64,000 bases of DNA. Origin: Streptomyces abyssomicinicus. GTDB taxonomy: Bacteria; Actinomycetota; Actinomycetes; Streptomycetales; Streptomycetaceae. The DNA is taken from NCBI RefSeq assembly GCF_008974245.1, contig NZ_BBZI01000005.1, positions 1,660,751-1,724,750 on the forward strand. Direction: 5' to 3'. The notes under the pieces were generated by a model, which saw only the letters and a list, made by a program, of their open reading frames with translations, was not told where the DNA came from and searched no databases. Position numbers and translations under genes: made by a program. Shown here one piece after another: positions 32,803 to 41,179 of this stretch. Numbering within the stretch: the first letter of the stretch is position 1; every line of letters starts with the position of its first letter.

Positions 32803-34193
32803 CGGACGGCCTCTCGGAGCGCGCGCTTGTCGACCTTGCCGCCGTGGTTGCGGGGAAGGGTGTCGAGGGTGACCAGGCGGTAGGGCTGTTCGTGCGGGGC
32901 CAGCCGCCCGGTGAGGAAGGCCCGCAGTTCCGGGTGGCCGACGGCGCCGACCACGGCGATCGCCACCGCCTTGCCGAGCGCCGGGTGCGGTACCCCGAAG
33001 GCCGCGGCCTCCACGACCTGGGGATGCTGGTACACGGCCTCCTCGACGTGCAGCGTGGAGACCTTGTACGCCCCGGACTTGATGACGTCGCTCTCCCGGT
33101 CGACCAGGTAGAGGTATCCGTCGCCGTCGAGGCGGCCGAGGTCGCCCATCCGGACCCAGCCGTCGCGGAAGACCTCGCCGGTCGCGGCGGCGTCCCCGAA
33201 GTAGGTCCGGACGGCGGTGGGCGAGCGCATCCACACCTCGCCGGTCTCTCCCGCGGGCAGCGGCTCGCCCCTGGGCGTCGTGATCCTGACGGCTCCGCCC
33301 GAGGCGGGACGCCCGACGCTGGAGGGACGTCCGGCGTCGTAGAGCATCACCGTCTGGGCCGGCGCGGCCTCGGTGGAGGTGTAGTAGTTGGCGATCGTCG
33401 CGCTCGGGAAGGCGGTGGTCAGTTCGCCCGCGACCTTGGCCGGCAGGGGGGCCGCGGCGGATCCCAGCAGCAGCACGCTCGACAGGTCGTGCCTGGTGTG
33501 CGCGCCCGCGGCGAGCAGTTCGATCGCCATGGTGGGGACCAGGAAAACCGTGCCGGCCCGGTACCGCTCGATCATGCGGGCGAAGCGGCCGGGGGTGAAC
33601 CGGCCGAGGGTGACCACGGTGGGGTGGGCCCCGATGGCGTTGGCGAGCATCCACTGACCGGCGTTGGTGCCGACCGGGAAGGCGTGGGCCAGATGCCGGG
33701 AGTGGGCGAAGGGTCTTCGCCGCCCGCCCCAGCCGTACGCCAGGTTCGCGTGGGTGGCCAGCACGCCCTTGGGACGCCCGGTGGTTCCGGAGGTGTAGAG
33801 GATCTGCGCGGGGTCGGCGGGCCCCGGCAGGTCCGGCGTCCCCCCTGCGGCGGGCAGCGCGCCGGGGCGCAGCACCCGGGCCGCGCCGCAGTGCCGGAGC
33901 ATCGCCTCGACGTCGGCCTCGGCGAGCTGGTCGGAGAGCGGGACGGCGACGGCCCGCGCCTTGAGCACGCCGAGGAACGCGACGGCGTATTCCAGCCAGT
34001 CGCCGTTGCCGAAGACCAGGCCGATCCGCTCGCCGGGGGTGACTCCCTGGGCGAGCAGCCCGCAGGCCACGGCGTCGGAACGTTTCTCCCATGAGGCGAA
34101 CGGGAGCGCTCCCATGCCGTCGAGGGCGAGCGCCTCCCGTTCCGGCTCGGCGTCGGCACGTGCTCGAAGCAGATGGCAGAGCGTCACGCTCAT
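32799..34193 (-). CDS. Acyl-AMP ligase / acyl-CoA synthetase-like adenylating enzyme
   Basis: 464 residues, an ANL-superfamily enzyme. The ATP-binding loop is ILYTSGTTGRPKGV, the YYTSTEA motif stands for the usual YGxTE, GWVRMGDLGRLDGDGYLY is the hinge region, and the C-terminal Lys lies in NHGGKVDKRAL. It activates a carboxylic acid as acyl-AMP and passes it to CoA or a carrier protein. The ATG at 34193 has AGGAG 5 nt upstream; an in-frame TTG 15 nt earlier lacks support. First gene of the leftward peptide operon, with an ATGA overlap with the C-PCP gene, its likely acceptor. The acid substrate is unknown. Confidence 0.88.
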   Translation of the reverse strand: MSVTLCHLLRARADAEPEREALALDGMGALPFASWEKRSDAVACGLLAQGVTPGERIGLVFGNGDWLEYAVAFLGVLKARAVAVPLSDQLAEADVEAMLRHCGAARVLRPGALPAAGGTPDLPGPADPAQILYTSGTTGRPKGVLATHANLAYGWGGRRRPFAHSRHLAHAFPVGTNAGQWMLANAIGAHPTVVTLGRFTPGRFARMIERYRAGTVFLVPTMAIELLAAGAHTRHDLSSVLLLGSAAAPLPAKVAGELTTAFPSATIANYYTSTEAAPAQTVMLYDAGRPSSVGRPASGGAVRITTPRGEPLPAGETGEVWMRSPTAVRTYFGDAAATGEVFRDGWVRMGDLGRLDGDGYLYLVDRESDVIKSGAYKVSTLHVEEAVYQHPQVVEAAAFGVPHPALGKAVAIAVVGAVGHPELRAFLTGRLAPHEQPYRLVTLDTLPRNHGGKVDKRALREAVR

Positions 34194-34270
34194 GGTGCTC
34201 CTACGCAACCGTAGTGGTATGGACCATTGTGGGGGTCGCGAGGCAGCAGCTTGTCAGCGGTGTGAGGGAA

Positions 34271-34303
34271 CGTCAACCCTGAGTTTCCGGGGGAAAGTTG
34301 ACG
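34271..34303. promoter_or_regulatory. Inverted repeat in the divergent control region
   Basis: CGTCAAC (34271-34277) and GTTGACG (34297-34303) are perfect 7-bp arms separated by 19 bp. Each arm contains a TTGACG -35-like box pointing outward, so a regulator bound here could control both arms of the peptide cluster. Confidence 0.45.
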
Positions 34304-34407
34304 ATCTTGTTCGGCCGGCGCATCGCTGTCATGTCACACTCAGTGAACGCGCGGCGCGTGGAGGAAGCCCGTTCCCCGGCCCGATTCCCCGCCGCTTCCT
34401 CGAGCCC

Positions 34408-34437
34408 TTGACTGCCGGACGGGCGACTGTCCATAGT
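34408..34437 (+). promoter_or_regulatory. Candidate promoter of the rightward peptide operon
   Basis: TTGACT (34408-34413), an 18-bp spacer and CATAGT (34432-34437) form a vegetative-type promoter. The 5' leader to the synthetase start at 34814 would be about 370 nt, long enough to hold a small coding frame or regulatory structure. Confidence 0.5.
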
Positions 34438-34607
34438 GGCGCGCATCCAAGCGCACTCCTCCCCCCACACGAGTGGCGAAATCTGGACGGCCGGTCCTCC
34501 GGCGCGTCCGTGAACGGGTGGGACGCACGCGAATGACACAGCGCGCACCGGTGTCCGGACGGCCGGTCCGGGCCGGCGCGACGGAGGGACCGGAAGCACC
34601 CCGGATC

Positions 34608-34817
34608 ATGGAGAGTTCCCCGACGCTCCCGCCCGCCCCTCCCCGCCGCCCGCTTCCGGTCCGCGTGGTCGGCGCCCGGCGGCGCGCATCCGTTCACCCC
34701 CGCCCACCGGACCGCACGCCGCCGGGCGGCGCAGGCGGCCCGGACGGGGCCGGGTACCGGTCCGACGCCCCCGGCCCCGTCCAGGCCGCCCACCGACCCC
34801 CAAGAGGCAACGAGTGA
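34608..34817 (+). CDS. Possible small Pro/Arg-rich frame coupled to the synthetase
   Basis: An ATG at 34608 opens a 69-codon frame with high third-position GC that ends in TGA overlapping the synthetase start as GTGA. That 4-nt overlap is the same coupling used throughout the cluster. Composition is low-complexity (Pro, Arg, Gly), with no recognisable domain and no clear ribosome binding site, so it may be chance. Confidence 0.22.
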   Translation: MESSPTLPPAPPRRPLPVRVVGARRRASVHPRPPDRTPPGGAGGPDGAGYRSDAPGPVQAAHRPPRGNE

Positions 34818-37800
34818 AGACCGGCCCGCTCTCGATCGGCCAGCAGCGACTGTGGTTCCTCCACCAGTTCGACCCCGACGACCCCTCCAACAACCTCGCG
34901 TACGCCTTCCGGCTGCGCGGCAGGCCGGACGTCGCGGCACTGGAGAGGGCGCTCACCGCGGTCGTGGAGCGGCACGACGCCCTGCGCACCCGGTTCACCG
35001 GGTCCGGCGGCGAACCCAGGGCGGTCGTGGAGGACCCGGCCCCGGTCACGGTCGAACTGGTGGACGCCGCCTCCGTCGAGGAGGCCGGACGGATCGTGGC
35101 CGCCCGCACGAACACACGCTTCGACCTGGCCGCCGCACCCCCGTTCCGCGTCACCCTGGTACGGCTGGCGCCCGACGACCACGTGCTGTGCGCGGTGCTG
35201 CACCACATCAACGGAGACAGCTGGTCCTTCAACGTCCTGTGGGAGGAGGTCGCGGCCCACTACGCGGGCCGGGAACTGCCCGACCGGCCGCTCCAGTACA
35301 GCCAACTGGCCGCCGCCCAGGAGCGGCCCGCCGACCTGGACCGGTGGGTCGACCGGCTCTCCGGCGCCCCCGACCTCGACCTGCCGACCGACCGGCCGCG
35401 CCCCGCCGAGCGGGGATCCGCGGGCGGCCAGACCGAGTTCCGCCTCCCCGCGGAACTGGTCTCGGGCCTGCGCGACCTGGCCGCACGGGCCCGCTGCACC
35501 CCGTACATGGTGCTGCTCGCCGCCTACCAGGTGCTGCTCGCCCGGCACAGCGGGCAGCACGAGTTCTGCGTCGGCACCCCCGCGGCCGGCCGGCGACGCC
35601 CCGAACTCGAGCGGGTGGTCGGGTTCCTGTCGACCACCCTGGTGCTGCGCTGCGACCTCTCGGGCGACCCCAGCTTCGCCGACCTGCTGCGCGCCACCCG
35701 CAGGAGCGTGCTGACCGCGCTCACCCAGCCCGACACCCCGTTCGAGTACCTGGTCGGGGCCCTCGTCAGGGAACGCGACCTGAGCCGGACACCGCTGTAC
35801 CAGGCGATGTTCGCCCTGCACAGCGAGGGAGACGCCACCGACCCGCTGCCCGGCCTCGCGGCCGAGCCGTTCCCGCTGGGCTGGCACCCCGCGCGCTGCG
35901 ACCTCTCCCTCGACCTCTTCGAAGAACCCCACGGCTCGCTGAAGGCCTACCTGATCCACAGCAGCGAGCTGTTCGACCCCGCCACCGCCCTGCGGATGTG
36001 CGAGCGCTACCGGCACCTGCTCACCTCCGTCGTCGCGGACCCGCAACAGACCGTCGGACGCCTGGAGTTGCTGCCCCCGCAGGAGCGGGCACTCCTGCGT
36101 TCCTGGAACGGGACCGCCACCGAACTCCCGGAGCAGACGCTCGTCGACCTGGTGCTGGCCCAGGCACGTGCCACACCCGACGCCGTGGCCGTGGTCGACG
36201 CGGACACCCGGACCACCTACCGGCAGCTGGCCGGCGCGGCCGCGGGACTCGCCCGGCGGCTGGGGGAGAAGGGCGTGGGCCCCGGCGCGCTGGTCGCGGT
36301 GCGCAGTTCCCGCCGGGCCCAGATGATCGTCGCCCTGCTCGGCGTGACCATGGCCGGCGCCGCCTACGTGCCCGTCGACCCGGACTACCCGCCCGCCCGC
36401 GTCACCTACGTGACCGAGGACTGCGGCGCCGCCCTCGTCCTCACCGACGCCGACCTCGACGACGTCCTCGACCCCGAAGCGGCCGCCGACCCCGCAACCG
36501 CCCGCCGGCCGGCGCCGTCCGACACCGCCTACGTCCTCTACACCTCCGGGTCCACCGGCAACCCCAAGGGCGTCGTCGTCCCGCACCGGGCCCTGACCAA
36601 CTTCCTGCTCGCCATGCGCACCCTGGTCGGCAGCACACCCGCCGACCGCTGGCTCGCCCTCACCTCCCTCTCCTTCGACATCTGCGCCCTCGAGCTCTAC
36701 CTGCCGCTGATCACCGGAGGCCGGGTCGTCGTCGCCGACGCCGACACCGCCCGCGACGGCGCCGCCCTCACCCGGCTCCTGCGCGCCGAACAGGTCACCC
36801 ACGTCCAGGCCACCCCGTCCGGCTGGCGCGTGCTGCTCACCGGCGACCTGCCACCGGTCACCGCCCTCACCGGCGGGGAACCCCTGCCGTCACGGCTGGC
36901 CGCCGAACTCCGCGGCCGGGTACGCCGGCTGGTCAACATGTACGGCCCGACCGAGACCACCATCTGGTCCACCGCCTGGGAGGTGCCACCGCACCCGGAA
37001 CGCGTCAGCATCGGCACCCCCCTCGCCAACACCACCCTCCACGTCGTCGACGAGGCCGGCGCCCCGGCGCCCGTCGGCGTGCCCGGGGAACTGCTGATCG
37101 GCGGCGCCGGGGTCGCCGACGGCTACCTCGGCCGCCCCGAACTGACCGCCCGGCGCTTCGTCGACCACCACGGTGAACGGGTGTACCGCACCGGTGACCT
37201 GGTCCGCCGGCTCCCCGACGGCGCCCTGGAGTTCCTCGGCCGCACCGACGACCAGGTCAAGCTGCGCGGCCACCGCATCGAACTCGGCGAGATCGCCGCC
37301 GTGCTCGAGACCCACCCCCGGGTACGCCAGGCGGTGGTCGGGGTCGGCGACGAACAACTGGTCGCCTTCCACGTGAGCGGCCCCCAGGCCCCCGGACAGG
37401 ACACCGGCCGGCTCGCCGCCGAACTGCGCGAACACCTCGCCGACCGGCTCCCCGGCTACATGGTGCCCACCCGCTGGGTCGCCCTGACGGAGCTCCCGCT
37501 CACCCCCAACGGGAAGGTCGACCGCAAGGCACTGCCCTACCCGCGGCCCGCCGCACGCGCCACCGGGGGCCGGCCGCCGGGGACCGGTAACGAACGACTC
37601 GTCGCCGCGGTCTTCGGCGAGGTGCTGGACCTGGAGGACGTCCGGGCCGACGACGACTTCTTCGCCCTCGGCGGCCACTCGCTGCGCGCCGCCATGGTCA
37701 CCGCGCGCCTCACCGCCCGCACCGGCGCCCAGGTCGCCGTGAGCGAACTCTTCCGGCGCCCCACCGTGGAGGCGCTCGCCGCCCTGCTCGACGCGGCCCG

Positions 37801-40800
37801 CCCCGGCACCGACGCCGACACCGGGCCCCGGCCCCTGCCCGCCGGCAGCCCGGCCCCGCTCTCCCACAGCCAGGAACGCCTCTGGTTCCTCCACCGGCTC
37901 GACCCGCACGACGCCGCCTACAACATGTGGATCGTCCACCGGCTCCACGGCCCCCTCGACCAGGACGCCCTCCAGCACGCCCTCGACGAACTCACCGCAC
38001 GGCACGACATCCTGCGCACCCGCTTCCCCGAGACCGACGGAGCCCCCACCGCCGTCGTCGAACCCGCCCGCCCCGTCCCCCTGGAACACCTGACCGCCGC
38101 CGACGACCGGGCGGCCCTCGACGCGGTCGCCGCCCGCACCAACGCCCCGTTCGACCTCTCCACCGCGCCACCGCTGCGGGCCGCCCTCATCCGCATCACC
38201 CCCGACGACCACGTCCTGTGCCTGGTCCTCCACCACATCCTCGGCGACGGCTGGTCGCTCGACCTGCTCCACGACGAACTCGCCGCCCTCTACTCGGGCC
38301 GGCGACTCGCCCCCGTCCCCCTGCAGTTCGGCGACGTCGCCGCCTGGCGGCGCGACCGCGACACCACCGGCGCGCTCGCCCACTGGCGTGCGCACCTCGC
38401 CGACCCCACCCCCCTGGACCTCCCCACCGACCACCCCCGCACCCCCGTACCCGCCCGACGCGGCGCCCTCGTACCGATCCGGCTCGACGCCCGGGAGACC
38501 GACGCCCTCGTCACACTCGGCCGCGACCACGGCTGCACCCTCTTCATGGTGCTGCTCGCTGCCTACCAGACCCTGCTCGCCCGGCACACCGGCCACCACG
38601 ACATCCTGGTCGGCACCGCCACCGCCGGCCGGGAACGGCTCGAACTCGAACCCGTCGTCGGCTACCTCACCGACGTCCTGGTCCTGCGCGGCGACCTCTC
38701 CGAAGACCCCCACCTCGCCGAACTGCTGCGCCGCACCCGTGCCGACGTCCTCGGCGCCTTCGCCCACCAGGACATACCGTTCGAGCAACTGGTCGCCGAA
38801 CTCCGCGTGGAGCGCGACCTCACCAGCACCCCGCTGTTCCAGACCATGGCGATCCTGCACAACCAGCAGACCCACCGCCCGGCCGACGCCTTCGCCGGCC
38901 TGCACAGCACCCCCTTCGAACACGGCTTCCAGCAGGCCAAGTTCGAACTGATGATGGAAGCCTGGCACGACGGGGACGAACTGGTCGTCACCCTCGTCCA
39001 CGACAGCACCCTGTTCGAGGAATCCACCGTCAAACGGATGGCCGAGCGCTTCGGACGGCTCCTGCGCTCCCTCCCCGACCACCAGGACACCCCGCTCTCG
39101 GCCCTCCCGCTGCTCACCCCCGAGGACACCACGGCCGTCCACGGCCCGCCCCTGCCCGAGACCACCCCCACCGTCCCCGAACTCCTCGCCCGCGCCGTTC
39201 GCGAACACCCCGACCGCGTCGCGATCACCTGCGGCGACCAGCACCTGACCTACCGCCGGCTCGACGCCCGCGCGACCGAGATCGCCGCCGGCCTCCCGCA
39301 CGGCGCGGTCGTCGGCATCCGCATCGGACGGCACCCCGACGCCGTCGCCGCCATGCTCGCCGCCTGGCGCGCCGGCTCCGCCTACCTCCCCCTCGACCCC
39401 GACTACCCCGAGCAGCGCCTCGCCCACATGACCGAGGACAGCGGCGCCCGCGTCGTCCTGACCCCGGACGGGCCCCGGTCCCACCCCGGCACCACCGACA
39501 CCGACGCCGCCTACGTCATCTACACCTCCGGCTCCACCGGCACCCCCAAGGGCGTGGTCGTCGGCCACACCGCCCTCGCCGCCCGGGTCGCCTGGATGCG
39601 CGAGGCCTACCGACTGCGGCCCACCGACCGGATCGTGCAGTTCGCCGCCCTGAGCTTCGACACCCACGTCGAGGAGATCTTCCCCGCGCTCACCTGCGGC
39701 GCCCGCGTCGACCTGCTCCCCGACGGCGCCGTCACCCTGCCCGAACACCTCGACGGCGTCACCGTCCTCGACCTCCCGACCGCCTACTGGCACCACCTCG
39801 TCGAGGTGATCGACGACATCCCCTGGCCCGACACCCTGCGCCTGGTCGTCCTCGGCGGCGAACAGGTCCACGAAACCGCCGTCACCCGCTGGCGCCACAG
39901 GTTCGGCGACCGGGTCCGGCTCGTCAACACCTACGGCCCCACCGAGGCCACCGTCATCTGCACCGCCGACGAACTCACCGGCGAGCCCACGACCGGCCGG
40001 CCCCCCATCGGACGGCCCCTCGGCGGCACCAGCGCCCTCCTCCTCGGCCCGCACGGCGAGCCCGTCCCGCCCGGAACCCCCGGCGAACTCTGCGTCGGCG
40101 GCGCCGGCCTCGCCGACGGCTACCTCGGCCGGCCCGAACTCACCGCCGAACGCTTCCCCGTCATCGACGGACAGCGCCACTACCGCACCGGAGACCGCGC
40201 CCGGCTGCGCCCCGACGGCCGCCTGGAGTTCCTCGGACGCCTCGACGACCAGATCAAACTACGGGGCTTCCGCATCGAACCCGGCGAGATCGAGGCCCAC
40301 CTCGGCGGCCGCGGAGCCGTCGCCGTCCACGGCGAGACCCTGGTCGGCTACACCGCCGGAGACCCGGGAGACCTCCCCGGCGAACTGCGCGCCGTCCTCC
40401 CCCCGCACCTGGTGCCCACCACCTGGGTGCGCCTGGACGCCCTGCCCCTGACCCCCAGCGGCAAGCTCGACAGGGCCGCGCTGCCCGCACCCCTGCGCAC
40501 CCAGGAGTGGACCCCACCCCGCACCGACGCCGAACACCTGGTCGCCGAGGTGTACGCCGAAGTCCTCGGCACCCCCCGGGCCGGAGCACTGGACGACTTC
40601 TTCGCCCTCGGCGGCCACTCCCTCCTCGCGGTCAAGGTGATCGCACGGCTGCGCGCCGCCACCGACGTGGACCTGCCCATCCGCACCCTCTTCGACCAGG
40701 GCACCGTCGAAGGCGTGGCCCGGGCACTCGAGGACCGGCTGCTCGCCGAGATCGACGAGCTCTCCGAGGAGGAAGCCGCCCGGCTGCTCGCCGAGCAGGC

Positions 40801-40807
40801 CCCCTGA
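34814..40807 (+). CDS. NRPS C-A(Gly)-PCP-C-A(Lys-type)-PCP
   Basis: 1997 residues, two full modules. C1 about 5-420 with HHINGDS (130-136), Ser replacing the usual final Gly. A1 about 430-910 with YTSGSTGNPKG; specificity positions read D-I-L-Q-L-G-M-I-W-K, the glycine pattern. PCP1 Ser956 in GGHS. C2 about 1012-1425 with HHILGDG (1140-1146). A2 about 1440-1890 reads D-T-E-D-V-G-T-V-I-K; acidic Glu and Asp suit a basic side chain, and the code is close to the beta-lysine code I recall for capreomycin/viomycin enzymes. PCP2 Ser1936. No epimerisation, TE or docking domain is evident. Start GTG 34814 begins right at the C1 core. Release must occur on another protein. Confidence 0.93.
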   Translation: MKTGPLSIGQQRLWFLHQFDPDDPSNNLAYAFRLRGRPDVAALERALTAVVERHDALRTRFTGSGGEPRAVVEDPAPVTVELVDAASVEEAGRIVAARTNTRFDLAAAPPFRVTLVRLAPDDHVLCAVLHHINGDSWSFNVLWEEVAAHYAGRELPDRPLQYSQLAAAQERPADLDRWVDRLSGAPDLDLPTDRPRPAERGSAGGQTEFRLPAELVSGLRDLAARARCTPYMVLLAAYQVLLARHSGQHEFCVGTPAAGRRRPELERVVGFLSTTLVLRCDLSGDPSFADLLRATRRSVLTALTQPDTPFEYLVGALVRERDLSRTPLYQAMFALHSEGDATDPLPGLAAEPFPLGWHPARCDLSLDLFEEPHGSLKAYLIHSSELFDPATALRMCERYRHLLTSVVADPQQTVGRLELLPPQERALLRSWNGTATELPEQTLVDLVLAQARATPDAVAVVDADTRTTYRQLAGAAAGLARRLGEKGVGPGALVAVRSSRRAQMIVALLGVTMAGAAYVPVDPDYPPARVTYVTEDCGAALVLTDADLDDVLDPEAAADPATARRPAPSDTAYVLYTSGSTGNPKGVVVPHRALTNFLLAMRTLVGSTPADRWLALTSLSFDICALELYLPLITGGRVVVADADTARDGAALTRLLRAEQVTHVQATPSGWRVLLTGDLPPVTALTGGEPLPSRLAAELRGRVRRLVNMYGPTETTIWSTAWEVPPHPERVSIGTPLANTTLHVVDEAGAPAPVGVPGELLIGGAGVADGYLGRPELTARRFVDHHGERVYRTGDLVRRLPDGALEFLGRTDDQVKLRGHRIELGEIAAVLETHPRVRQAVVGVGDEQLVAFHVSGPQAPGQDTGRLAAELREHLADRLPGYMVPTRWVALTELPLTPNGKVDRKALPYPRPAARATGGRPPGTGNERLVAAVFGEVLDLEDVRADDDFFALGGHSLRAAMVTARLTARTGAQVAVSELFRRPTVEALAALLDAARPGTDADTGPRPLPAGSPAPLSHSQERLWFLHRLDPHDAAYNMWIVHRLHGPLDQDALQHALDELTARHDILRTRFPETDGAPTAVVEPARPVPLEHLTAADDRAALDAVAARTNAPFDLSTAPPLRAALIRITPDDHVLCLVLHHILGDGWSLDLLHDELAALYSGRRLAPVPLQFGDVAAWRRDRDTTGALAHWRAHLADPTPLDLPTDHPRTPVPARRGALVPIRLDARETDALVTLGRDHGCTLFMVLLAAYQTLLARHTGHHDILVGTATAGRERLELEPVVGYLTDVLVLRGDLSEDPHLAELLRRTRADVLGAFAHQDIPFEQLVAELRVERDLTSTPLFQTMAILHNQQTHRPADAFAGLHSTPFEHGFQQAKFELMMEAWHDGDELVVTLVHDSTLFEESTVKRMAERFGRLLRSLPDHQDTPLSALPLLTPEDTTAVHGPPLPETTPTVPELLARAVREHPDRVAITCGDQHLTYRRLDARATEIAAGLPHGAVVGIRIGRHPDAVAAMLAAWRAGSAYLPLDPDYPEQRLAHMTEDSGARVVLTPDGPRSHPGTTDTDAAYVIYTSGSTGTPKGVVVGHTALAARVAWMREAYRLRPTDRIVQFAALSFDTHVEEIFPALTCGARVDLLPDGAVTLPEHLDGVTVLDLPTAYWHHLVEVIDDIPWPDTLRLVVLGGEQVHETAVTRWRHRFGDRVRLVNTYGPTEATVICTADELTGEPTTGRPPIGRPLGGTSALLLGPHGEPVPPGTPGELCVGGAGLADGYLGRPELTAERFPVIDGQRHYRTGDRARLRPDGRLEFLGRLDDQIKLRGFRIEPGEIEAHLGGRGAVAVHGETLVGYTAGDPGDLPGELRAVLPPHLVPTTWVRLDALPLTPSGKLDRAALPAPLRTQEWTPPRTDAEHLVAEVYAEVLGTPRAGALDDFFALGGHSLLAVKVIARLRAATDVDLPIRTLFDQGTVEGVARALEDRLLAEIDELSEEEAARLLAEQAP

Positions 40808-40846
40808 CCTGCCGTACCACCGCCACGGCACCCGCACCGCACCCCC

Positions 40847-40902
40847 GGCACCGCACCCCCGGCACCGCACCCTCAGCACCGCACCCCCGGCACCACACCC
40901 CG
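40847..40902 (+). repeat. Four 14-bp tandem repeats between peptide genes
   Basis: Units of GGCACCGCACCCCC (40847, 40861, 40875 and 40889, with one or two changes each) fill the 123-bp gap between the synthetase and carrier-protein genes. They leave the AGGAAGGA ribosome binding site of the next gene free. Confidence 0.75.
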
Positions 40903-40930
40903 CAGTACCCGTCGCAGGAAGGAAGCGCGC

Positions 40931-41179
40931 ATGACCAGGGACGAGATCAGACAGCGGCTCGCGGAACTCGTCGCCGAGTCCTCGGACGGCGACATCCCCG
41001 CCGAACGGGCGCTCCACACCGGGACGCCGCTCTCCGCACTGGGCCTCACCTCACTCTCCCGGATGCGGCTGATCGACGCGGTGGAGTCCGAGTACGACGT
41101 CGAACTCGACCTCGACGAGCGGAACTGGAAGCTGCTCGACGACCTCAGCGCCCTCGCCGCCCACCTGGAGAACCGGTGA
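40931..41179 (+). CDS. Stand-alone acyl/peptidyl carrier protein
   Basis: 82 residues, four-helix carrier-protein fold. The phosphopantetheine site is Ser41 in LGLTSLSRMRL, closer to acyl-carrier LG(A/T)(D/T)SL motifs than the GGHSL of the synthetase modules. The second half VELDLDERNWKLLDDLSALAAHLE is the usual helix III-IV region. AGGAAGGA precedes the ATG. The GTG of the condensation-like gene overlaps its stop (GTGA), so the two are coupled and probably work as donor carrier and condensing partner. Confidence 0.88.
   Translation: MTRDEIRQRLAELVAESSDGDIPAERALHTGTPLSALGLTSLSRMRLIDAVESEYDVELDLDERNWKLLDDLSALAAHLENR

Noticed and set aside
36890..40180. 1096-codon minus-strand frame opposite the two-module synthetase
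   Set aside because: Gly/Val/Glu-rich mirror frame of real NRPS coding sequence; no start signal or domain.
34814..40807. Streptothricin or viomycin-type cluster
   Set aside because: The second A-domain code resembles beta-Lys enzymes, but no 2,3-aminomutase, carbamoyltransferase or capreomycidine genes are present.
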